NCBI GenBank assembly: GCA_016210745.1
Contig: JACQTO010000224.1
Span: 1-43,342 of the forward strand
DNA length: 43,342 bases
Reading direction: 5' to 3'
DNA from: Betaproteobacteria bacterium
GTDB lineage: Bacteria > Pseudomonadota > Gammaproteobacteria > Burkholderiales > SG8-39
Numbering within the stretch: the stretch's first letter is position 1; every line of letters begins with the position of its first letter. Under the pieces are notes generated by a model. It was not told where the DNA came from, did not search any database, and saw only the letters and a list, made by a program, of their open reading frames with translations. This document shows, piece after piece, positions 37,059-43,342 of the stretch. Position numbers and translations under genes: made by a program.

Positions 37059-37269
37059 GCGCTTTCACCGCGAGCCTGCCGGGCACCAGCGAACTCCTCG
37101 CCGACATGGACCTACCCGCCATGGGAGTTGCTTTGCGCGGCGGCCGAAATCGGGTATCGTGAGCCCGAGTGCAGCCGTTACCGCCGGCCCTGAGGCGAAT
37201 CCATAATGAAGATTGCCGTGCTCAGGAACCTGCGCGGTGTTATCGGTTTGCGCCCGCGCTGGCAGAGCC

Positions 37270-38175
37270 GTGAGACACGTCGCCTTTATCGCCAAGAACC
37301 GCACCAATCCCGCCTACGAAGGCGCGCTCTTTGGAGCGAGGGCTGTCGCCGCGAAGCACGGGTACGAAATCAGCCACAGCGCCCCGCACAAGCCCGATGA
37401 CATTGAGGAGCAGGGCAGCCTGATCGCGCGCGCCATCGCCGAACGGCCGGCCGCCATCCTCCTGATCCCCGCCCACGAAACGAAACTCACCGGAGCCATC
37501 CGCGCGATCAACCAGGCGGGGATTCCGCTCGTCACCCTCGCCGGCGAGGCGCTCGAAGGGGAATGGGTGTGCCACGTGGGCGCAGACGATGTCCGGCTCA
37601 CCTGCGACGTGGCCCTGAAGGTGTTGCCGCGCCTGGCGCCCGGAGCGCGGGTAGCCATCATGGATGGGCACCCGGACTCGATCACCACGCCCAAACGTCA
37701 TCGGGGCTTTCTCGATGCGATCGAGCGATTCCCCGAGGCGCGCCTAGTGGAGTCGGTCACGGGCTATTACCAGAGCGCGCCCGCCCGCGAGGCGGCCCTG
37801 GGACTGCTTGCGCGCCATCCGAAGCTCGATGCTCTGCTCGCCGCGAACGATCTGATGGCCATGGGCGTGCTCCAGGCCCTCGACGAGACCGGCCGCGACT
37901 TGCTCATGGTGAGCGTGAACGGGACGCCCGATGCGGTGGCGGCGATCAAGCAGGAACGGCTGTTGGCGAGCGCGGCTTTTGATACCTTGAGCTTCGGTTG
38001 TCTCGGGATGGAGGCGGCCGCGCGGCACTTGCGCGGCGAGGCTGTGCCGCGCCGCATCGAATTGCCGACCGATATCATCGACGAAACCAACTGGACGGCA
38101 TGGGACAGGCCCTACGAAGCGCGGGCGCGTCCGGACTGGGATTCGACCGTGCGCGCCTCGCGCCCGCGGTCATGA
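37270..38175 (+). CDS. Type-1 periplasmic-binding-fold (sugar-binding-like) protein without signal peptide
   Basis: A protein of about 300 residues with the ribose/LacI-type binding fold (HVAFIAKNRTNPAYEGALFGA, LIPAHETKLTGAIRAINQAGIP, NDLMAMGVLQALDETG, VSVNGTPDAVAAIKQ). No ATG exists in frame; GTG 37270 gives the normal fold start, and TTG 37213 would add 19 residues. Neither start gives a signal peptide or a helix-turn-helix domain. It may be cytoplasmic or have lost its 5' end. Its stop overlaps the next ATG (ATGA), coupling it to the following Bug receptor. Confidence 0.78.
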   Translation: MRHVAFIAKNRTNPAYEGALFGARAVAAKHGYEISHSAPHKPDDIEEQGSLIARAIAERPAAILLIPAHETKLTGAIRAINQAGIPLVTLAGEALEGEWVCHVGADDVRLTCDVALKVLPRLAPGARVAIMDGHPDSITTPKRHRGFLDAIERFPEARLVESVTGYYQSAPAREAALGLLARHPKLDALLAANDLMAMGVLQALDETGRDLLMVSVNGTPDAVAAIKQERLLASAAFDTLSFGCLGMEAAARHLRGEAVPRRIELPTDIIDETNWTAWDRPYEARARPDWDSTVRASRPRS

Positions 38176-39175
38176 TCAGCCCGAGGCGAAAGGGAGAAGA
38201 CACGATCATCAACATACTGCGGCGATTTTTCCTGGTGGCGCTTGCGGCCGCGGCGCTTGGCAGCGTGGCGTACGCACAGCCGTTTTCGAGCGAGCGCATC
38301 GAGTTCGTCGTTCCCTATCCGGCCGGCGGCTCGGCCGACCTCATGGCGCGGGCCGTGGCCGAGGGCTTGACCAGGATCCATCGGAAAACGGTGCTGGTGG
38401 AAAACATGCCGGGTGCCGGCGGCCATCTGGGCGCGGAATTCGTGGTGAAGGCTCCCGCCGACGGGCGCACGCTGATGCTCGCAACCATATCGCACAACGG
38501 CGCATTCAAGATGTATGGGCGCTGCGCTACAACCCGGCGACGGACCTCCAGCCCATCGTGCTGATCGCGGAGAGCTTCAACGTGCTGATGGTCCGCGAAT
38601 CCCTTCCGGTCAAGAGCGTCGCCGAGCTGATCGCGCTCGCCCGCGCACAGCCCGGAAAACTGACGTATGCGTCCGCCGGAAGCGGTTCGGCAACGCACAT
38701 GGCGGCAGAACTCTTCAAGTACCTGGCGAAGGTGGATATCCTCGGAATTCCTTTCAAGGGCGGCGCACCCGCGCAAGTCGCCTTGCTCGGCGGCCACGTG
38801 GACGTGAACTTCGAAACCGGGTCCACCGCCGCGCAGGCGATCCGCTCGGGCAAGGTGCGCGCGCTGGCGATCACCTCGGCGACACGCTCATCCTTTTTCC
38901 CCGATCTGTCGGCGATCGCCGATTGCGGCGTGCCGGGCTACGCGGCGGTGCCGTGGTACACCGTATCGACCCGCAGAAGCGTGCCCGCGGCGGTCGTGCG
39001 AAAGCTGAACGCGGACATCAATGTGGTGCTCAAGTCGCCCGAGCTGTTGAAGCGCTGGGAGGCGATGGGCCTCGTGCCCCTGGGCGGCACGCCCGAGGAG
39101 GCGCAGCGCCGCAACCAGGCGGAGATCAAGCGATGGGAAGCGGTGATCGATGCCGCGAAGATCCGGGTCGAGTAG
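38172..39175 (+). pseudogene. Frameshifted Bug/TctC-type solute receptor
   Basis: The gene starts at ATG 38172 with a signal peptide (RRFFLVALAAAALGSVAYAQ) and the family opening IEFVVPYPAGGSADLMARAV. Reading stays in frame to KMYG at about 38519. It then shifts: the continuation LRYNPATDLQPIVLIAES and the whole remaining receptor lie in another frame and end at 39175. One base lost from the GGG at 38517-38519 explains the break. All other parts are present, so this is either a recent mutation or a sequencing error. Intact, it would be a periplasmic carboxylate-binding protein. Confidence 0.88.
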
Positions 39176-39242
39176 GCGGGTGTCCGGCGGCAAGGCGCAT
39201 TATTGTTCTCATGATGTCTAGCTCTACTTCTGGGAGTCTGCT

Positions 39243-39584
39243 ATGAGCGAGAAGTTGCCACCCCCGAACAGCGGGTCGGAGAAGGATCGACAGGAAGGAA
39301 GGCCGCTCAGAGAAAACCTGAAGTCCCGAGCCATTTGGCTGCGGCTGTTTTTCATGGCGGTGGTGTTCCTGCTGTATGCGGTGTCCAGGCTGGTGGTGAG
39401 CGTGGTCGTAGTGCTGCAGTTCTTCTGGGTGCTCTTCACCGGGGAGACCAACCAGCGACTGCTCAATCTCGGGCAGGCGCTGGCGACCTACACCTACCAG
39501 ATCATTCGTTACCTGACATTCAATACCGAGGAACGACCGTTTCCGTTCGATGCCGATTGGCCGACGGGGTCACCGCAGAGCTGA
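39243..39584 (+). CDS. DUF4389 membrane protein
   Basis: A 113-residue protein with a charged N terminus (about 1-30) and a hydrophobic region (about 31-67: LRLFFMAVVFLLYAVSRLVV, then VVLQFFWVLFTGE). The conserved NQRLLNLGQALATYTYQIIRY and the closing ERPFPFDADWP are characteristic of DUF4389 proteins. Function is unknown. The ATG lies 67 bases after the receptor pseudogene. Confidence 0.85.
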   Translation: MSEKLPPPNSGSEKDRQEGRPLRENLKSRAIWLRLFFMAVVFLLYAVSRLVVSVVVVLQFFWVLFTGETNQRLLNLGQALATYTYQIIRYLTFNTEERPFPFDADWPTGSPQS

Positions 39585-39791
39585 GGCAATCAGGGCGAGA
39601 GAGCCTCGTTTGATTTTGAAGGCCGGCTTCTCGCCGGAATGATCTCTTCTGGGACAGCGCGGAAATTGGTGCGTGACTGGGCGCGTCGTCACCGACTTGA
39701 ACTCATGATAAATTGGAAGAACATTGAGAAGGGACGCCCCGTTGAACGGCGACGTTATGCCGCACAGACTCTTCGACCGGAGGAACCGTGA
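39585..39791 (+). pseudogene. C-terminal remnant of a DUF4160-like protein
   Basis: An open frame without a start codon at its head spans the gap between DUF4389 and egtB. It encodes GERASFDFEGRLLAGMISSG and RKLVRDWARRHRLELMINWK, followed by NIEKGRP. This resembles the C-terminal half of DUF4160 proteins, where a Gly-Glu-Leu-type strand is followed by a VREWaxxHRxELxxNW helix. The N-terminal half is absent. Its stop codon overlaps the GTG start of egtB (GTGA). The assignment is by eye. Confidence 0.45.
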
Positions 39792-41083
39792 ACCCAACTC
39801 AAGATCTGAAAGCGTCGCTGCGCAGTCCTGAGCCGAATGACGACCGCGGCGGCCGGTTCAGATCCGTCCGCGAAGTGACGCGCGCCCTTGCCGCGCCTCT
39901 CTCCATCGAAGACTGTGCGATCCAGTCGATGCCGGATGCAAGTCCCGTGAAATGGCACCTGGCTCATACCACGTGGTTCTTCGAGACCTTCGTGCTTGTA
40001 CCGCATCAGCCTCGCTACCGTCTTCTTGACCCCTCCTATCGCGTTCTCTTCAATTCCTACTACAACGCCGTCGGCGACCGCCACCCTCGGCCAGAGCGGG
40101 GAATGCTCTCGCGTCCGGGACTGGACGCTGTGCTCACGTATCGCCATCACGTAGACGAGGCGATGCTCGAGTTGCTGTCCGATGAGCGATTAGCGCCGGA
40201 GATTGCCGCTCTGACCGAGCTCGGGCTGCACCATGAGCAGCAGCATCAGGAACTCATCCTAACTGATGTGAAACACCTATTGTCGCGCAGCCCCCTTGCG
40301 CCCGCATACCAGAAGCAGTGGCCGCTCACCCCGATCCAGCCGCGCAAGCGGGGCTGGATTCCTTTTGAGGCTGGAATCTACGAAATCGGACATGCTGGCG
40401 AGGGCTTCTTTTTCGACAACGAAACGCCCCGCCATCGCGTCTGGCTCGACGCGTTCCAGATCGCTTCGCACCCGGTCACTCACGGCGACTTCATCGAATT
40501 CATCGAAGACGGCGGCTACCGGCGACCCGAACTCTGGCTCTCGGCAGGCTGGGACGCCGTAACGGTTCGCGGCTGGCAGGCGCCTCAATACTGGCGGTAT
40601 CGAGATGGTCGTTGGTTCTCGTTTACGCTTCACGGGGAGGTCCCGATCGACCCGCATACGCCCATCTGCCATGTGAGTTTCTACGAGGCCGATGCGTTTG
40701 CGCAATGGGCAAACGAACGTCTACCGACCGAGTCTGAGTGGGAGTTGGCCGCGAGCTGCGCGTCACTCGAGGGCAACTTTCTGGAGAGCGGTGCGCTTCA
40801 TCCGCTCGCACTCCGCGAGGCGCCCGCCGAGGGAATGCTCGCACAGGCATTCGGCGATGTCTGGGAGTGGACGCGAAGCGACTACGGACCGTACCCCGGC
40901 TTCAGGCCCGCCGGGGGCGCGATCGGCGAGTACAACGGCAAGTTCATGAGCGGCCAATACGTCCTGCGCGGCGGATCGTGCGCGACGCCGTCGAACCACA
41001 TTCGCGCAACCTACCGAAACTTCTTTCCACCCGATGCCCGCTGGCAATTCTCAGGTCTGCGGCTTGCGCGCCATGGCCGATAA
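39788..41083 (+). CDS. egtB: Ergothioneine biosynthesis sulfoxide synthase EgtB
   Basis: EgtB is an iron enzyme that joins a cysteine-derived thiol to hercynine (trimethylhistidine) with O2. The 431-residue protein has an N-terminal DinB-like domain with the iron ligands expected at His60 (WHLAHTT), His149 and His153 (HHEQQHQE). A C-terminal formylglycine-generating-enzyme-like fold follows (NERLPTESEWELAA, GDVWEWTRSDYGPYPGF, VLRGGSCATP). Start is GTG 39788. No egtD methyltransferase follows, so hercynine supply must be encoded elsewhere. Confidence 0.92.
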   Translation: MNPTQDLKASLRSPEPNDDRGGRFRSVREVTRALAAPLSIEDCAIQSMPDASPVKWHLAHTTWFFETFVLVPHQPRYRLLDPSYRVLFNSYYNAVGDRHPRPERGMLSRPGLDAVLTYRHHVDEAMLELLSDERLAPEIAALTELGLHHEQQHQELILTDVKHLLSRSPLAPAYQKQWPLTPIQPRKRGWIPFEAGIYEIGHAGEGFFFDNETPRHRVWLDAFQIASHPVTHGDFIEFIEDGGYRRPELWLSAGWDAVTVRGWQAPQYWRYRDGRWFSFTLHGEVPIDPHTPICHVSFYEADAFAQWANERLPTESEWELAASCASLEGNFLESGALHPLALREAPAEGMLAQAFGDVWEWTRSDYGPYPGFRPAGGAIGEYNGKFMSGQYVLRGGSCATPSNHIRATYRNFFPPDARWQFSGLRLARHGR

Positions 41084-41104
41084 TCCAGCTCGGCTAGCCG
41101 CACC

Positions 41105-41692
41105 ATGGAGGAATTTCGTCCTGCTAAAAAGCGTGCGATCACGGTAACGCCGCTCGCGATCGTGGCCTGGATTCTGCTGAGCGGCGACCAGCGGAAGACT
41201 TACTGGCAATCATGGTGCATCAGAGGCGGGCTTGCGATCGCCGTCATCGGCTCGCTGCCGCTGCTCTTCGTCGGCATCGCCGCGGAGCTTGGGCTGTGGC
41301 CCAATCCCAACCCGAATCCGATCGGCTTCGGGCTGCTTTTCGTCTTCAGCGTAGTGCTCGGATCACTGGCGGCGCTCACCGGCGTACTGCGGACCCACGT
41401 TCAGTGCCAAGCCGAGAAGTCTCAAAGCTGCCGTCGCGGACTTTCTCAGCGAATGGCTGCGCGAGCACATCGTCACGGCGGACTTGAAATTGGCCGCCGC
41501 CCTCAAGCGCGAGACGCAGGCGGCCTGACCGTCGATTCAATCAATTGCTGGATCCCCGCCTTCGCGGGGATGACTTACTGTAATCAGTGTTTCCCCAGTC
41601 CATTCGCACCACGATCTTGCCCAGGTGCGCGTTCGATTCCATGTACGCCTTCGCCGCCGGCAAGTCGTCGAACGGAAACACGCGATCGATGA
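41105..41692 (+). CDS. Small membrane protein, 3' end probably disrupted
   Basis: An open frame of 195 codons. Only the first 100 or so look like protein: three hydrophobic stretches (about 13-25, 42-62 and 76-98) and a PNPNPNP turn between the last two. From about 41400 onward the reading is Arg/Ser/Pro-rich and runs through a fragment coding in another frame, a palindromic repeat and an antisense gene fragment. The genuine C terminus has therefore probably been lost. No family was recognised. Confidence 0.4.
   Translation: MEEFRPAKKRAITVTPLAIVAWILLSGDQRKTYWQSWCIRGGLAIAVIGSLPLLFVGIAAELGLWPNPNPNPIGFGLLFVFSVVLGSLAALTGVLRTHVQCQAEKSQSCRRGLSQRMAARAHRHGGLEIGRRPQARDAGGLTVDSINCWIPAFAGMTYCNQCFPSPFAPRSCPGARSIPCTPSPPASRRTETRDR
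41400..41528 (+). pseudogene. Possible hemerythrin-like C-terminal remnant
   Basis: In a frame different from the membrane protein, 41421-41528 encodes LKAAVADFLSEWLREHIVTA followed by DLKLAAALKRETQ and a stop. The FLxxWLxxHI...D pattern is that of the last helix of bacteriohemerythrins, where the His and Asp are di-iron ligands. No start or remaining part of a hemerythrin gene is present upstream. The call rests on one short helix. Confidence 0.4.
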
Positions 41693-41740
41693 CGGGCCGG
41701 ATGCGCTCTCCGGCGATCGGGGGAGCAGGTCCGATTGTGT
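41541..41740 (-). pseudogene. C-terminal fragment of a zinc-type/quinone oxidoreductase
   Basis: On the minus strand this stretch encodes GERIRPVIDRVFPFDDLPAA, then KAYMESNAHLGKIVVRMDW, before running through a palindromic repeat to a stop at 41541-41543. The pattern is the final 45 residues of MDR-family NAD(P)H:quinone oxidoreductases, which end GKIVV. The rest of the gene is missing. It lies just downstream of boxB in the same orientation. Confidence 0.6.
41552..41571. repeat. REP-like hairpin ATCCCCGC/GCGGGGAT
   Basis: A perfect 8-bp inverted repeat with loop CTTC, within the common proteobacterial GGATCCCCGCCTTCGCGGGG motif. A sister copy is at 43211-43230. It marks the junction between the degraded membrane gene and the dehydrogenase fragment. 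Confidence 0.7.
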
Positions 41741-41766
41741 TACTCGGATTACGTATGCGTGCATGT

Positions 41767-43188
41767 TCAGCCGAAGAGCACGTATTCGTAGTCGACCGGC
41801 AGGTTGTTGATGCCGCGATCGGGCGGGGCGATCCAGCTTGCCATCTTGCCCGGTTCGACTACGCGCTGCATTAGGCTCGCAACGAAGCTGCGGTCGGCTG
41901 CACTCGGGAGCCATTCGGATAGGACGCGCGAGTGCGCCTCGGCGCTGATGATGTTTCCCTGCAGGTCGGTCGGAATGTTCGCCCAGGCGCCGATCGCCCG
42001 GCGAAAGCGCGTGCTGGGCAGCTTGAGCTCGAAGTCGACGCCGGCTTTCCTGATCAGCGTGTTCCAGCGTTTGACGCCGATTTCGCAGTCCCTCGCGTAG
42101 GCGTTGCGGGTCACTTCGTTCATCGCGCTGCGCAGGCCGACCGATTCCTTCCTTGTGTTTGCGCCATCGGGCACGTCGATCTCGTAGCGGGCCTCGGTGC
42201 ACAGGTGGTCTTCGAACTGGGCCTCGTCGGGACGGCCTTTGATGCTGTTGGCAAAGGAGCTGGCGGCATTGGACGATATCTCTGCGCCGAACAGGTCGAG
42301 CGAGGAGCTGAACCAGAAGTCGAGATAACGCTGCACGGTGGACAGGTCGATCGCCCCGTGGCTGCGGACCGCGGCCGGTTCGTCGCTGCCCAGTTCCTTG
42401 ATCGCCTCGAGTGTGCGCCGGATCACCCGGTTGATTCCGGTCTCGCCGACGAACATGTGATGCGCCTCCTCGGTGAGCATGAAGCGGCAGGTGCGCGCCA
42501 AGGGATCGAATGAGGACTCGGCCAAGGACTTGAGCTGGAATTTTCCATCGCGGTCGGTGAAGTAGCTGAACATGAAAAACGCCAGCCAGTCGTCGATGGG
42601 CTCGTTGAAGGTGCTCAAGATTCGCGGCTTGTCGACATTGCCCGAATGGCGCTCGAGCAGTTCCTCGGCTTCCTCGCGGCCGTCGCGGCCGAAGTACGCG
42701 TGCAGCAGATAGACCATGGCCCACAGATGCCTTCCTTCCTCGACATTGACCTGAAACAGGTTGCGCAGGTCGTAGAGGGAAGGGCAGGTGTGACCAAGCC
42801 GGTGCTGCTGCTCGACCGAGGCAGGCTCGGTGTCGCCTTGGGTGACGATCAGGCGGCGAAACTGGGAGCGGAATTCACCGGGTACCTGTTGCCAGACGGG
42901 CTGGCCGTGAAAGTCGCCGAACGCGATGGTGCGTTCCGGGATCGGGTCGGCAAGAAAGATACCCCAGCGGTAGTCCGGCATTTTCACGCTGCCGTAGTGG
43001 GCCCATCCTGCGGCATCGACGCCGATCGCGGTGCGCAGATAGATGTCCGCTGCCGAGAAGTCGTTCGGCCCCATCTCGCGCCACCAGTCGAGGAACCGAG
43101 GCTGCCAGTGTTCCAACGCCCGCTGCAGCGCGCGGTCGTTCGACAGGTCGACGTTGTTCGGAATGCGTTCCGAGTAGTTGATTGCCAT
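41767..43188 (-). CDS. boxB: Benzoyl-CoA 2,3-epoxidase oxygenase subunit BoxB
   Basis: BoxB is the di-iron oxygenase of the aerobic hybrid benzoate pathway: with reductase BoxA it epoxidises benzoyl-CoA, which BoxC then opens. The 473-residue protein is full length. Residues fitting the known di-iron ligands are Glu121, Glu151 and His154 (NVEEGRHLWA), Asp212, and Glu241 and His244 (TEEAHHMF). BoxA and BoxC are not in the window. A probable group II intron starts 43 bases upstream of the ATG, which may separate boxB from its promoter or an upstream box gene. Confidence 0.95.
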   Translation of the reverse strand: MAINYSERIPNNVDLSNDRALQRALEHWQPRFLDWWREMGPNDFSAADIYLRTAIGVDAAGWAHYGSVKMPDYRWGIFLADPIPERTIAFGDFHGQPVWQQVPGEFRSQFRRLIVTQGDTEPASVEQQHRLGHTCPSLYDLRNLFQVNVEEGRHLWAMVYLLHAYFGRDGREEAEELLERHSGNVDKPRILSTFNEPIDDWLAFFMFSYFTDRDGKFQLKSLAESSFDPLARTCRFMLTEEAHHMFVGETGINRVIRRTLEAIKELGSDEPAAVRSHGAIDLSTVQRYLDFWFSSSLDLFGAEISSNAASSFANSIKGRPDEAQFEDHLCTEARYEIDVPDGANTRKESVGLRSAMNEVTRNAYARDCEIGVKRWNTLIRKAGVDFELKLPSTRFRRAIGAWANIPTDLQGNIISAEAHSRVLSEWLPSAADRSFVASLMQRVVEPGKMASWIAPPDRGINNLPVDYEYVLFG

Positions 43189-43210
43189 CGCCGTTTACTC
43201 TAGCGCCGTC

Positions 43211-43230
43211 ATTCCCGCGCAAGCGGGAAT
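43211..43230. repeat. REP-like hairpin ATTCCCGC/GCGGGAAT, target-side hairpin of the intron
   Basis: A perfect 8-bp inverted repeat with loop GCAA, the same family as 41552-41571. It ends exactly one base before the GTGCG that opens the probable group II intron. Confidence 0.75.
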
Positions 43231-43231
43231 C

Positions 43232-43342
43232 GTGCGCCCGTGAGGGTGCCACACTAGCATGGTGGAAGTCCATGTCGGAGCGAGCCACGGCTCCGTAGTC
43301 GAAGGTAACTGCGTCGCTGCGAGGCGGGGTGGGGAGCAACCG
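43232..43342 (+). mobile_element. 5' end of a probable group II intron (runs off the window)
   Basis: The segment opens with GTGCGCCC, the canonical GTGYG 5' boundary. It continues with domain I-like sequence: a GGTGGAAGTCC hairpin (CATGGTGGAAGTCCATG), GAGCGAGCC...GGCTCCG, GTAGTCGAAGGTAACTGC, and GCTGCGAGGCGGGG...GGGAGCAACCG. The order and spacing match the start of bacterial group II introns as I know them. The boundary lies one base after an inverted repeat, the placement typical of class C introns. The maturase and 3' end would lie beyond 43342. It is antisense to boxB. Confidence 0.7.

Noticed and set aside
42875-43339. Minus-strand open frame reaching into the right edge
   Set aside because: It overlaps the start of boxB in another frame and the intron sequence; no motifs.

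Overview
The window reads as a GC-rich betaproteobacterial chromosome segment (Burkholderiales/Rhodocyclales-like, genus not determinable from sequence alone). The evidence is the core gene order der-hfq-hflX-hflK-hflC-DUF2065-hisZ-purA and rnr-rlmB, the S6-PriB-S18-L9-DnaB block, Bug-type tricarboxylate receptors, and a BoxB benzoyl-CoA epoxidase subunit. Only bases were available, so every product name is recognition of motifs and family layout, not a database result.

Layout. 1-8.1 kb is a housekeeping run: GTPase Der, RNA chaperone Hfq, ribosome GTPase HflX, the FtsH modulators HflK/HflC, a DUF2065 membrane peptide, HisZ and PurA. 8.1-19.1 kb is a complete-looking type II secretion cluster arranged as two divergent operons (gspC-D-E-F leftward, gspG-H-I-J-K-L-M-N rightward) from one AT-rich start region; no prepilin peptidase is present. 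19.3-26.7 kb returns to core genes: tRNA-Leu(CAG), RNase R, RlmB, a DsrE-like protein, S6-PriB-S18-L9 and DnaB. 26.8-29 kb holds a zinc alcohol dehydrogenase and a crotonase-family enzyme. 29-35.5 kb is a stress/ion block: Usp, P-type cation ATPase, Usp, and a Kef/YbaL-type antiporter. 35.5-43.3 kb is an accessory stretch with much decay: two broken Bug receptors, a PIN/Phd toxin-antitoxin pair, a type-1 periplasmic-binding fold protein, DUF4389, EgtB, several gene remnants, BoxB, and the 5' end of a probable group II intron at the right edge.

The most unusual signal is a roughly 155-170 bp palindrome-centred element present four times (1-95, 6592-6744, 19157-19312, 25075-25243), always between genes of the housekeeping backbone and in both orientations. 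Its core is an inverted repeat of up to 22 bp per arm. Other notable non-coding structures are a cluster of three successive long hairpins upstream of rpsF, a GGGGTCAGAGTAAC-type inverted repeat after dnaB, a leaderless-looking autoregulated toxin-antitoxin promoter, and a pair of similar promoter modules at about 28.0 and 35.7 kb.
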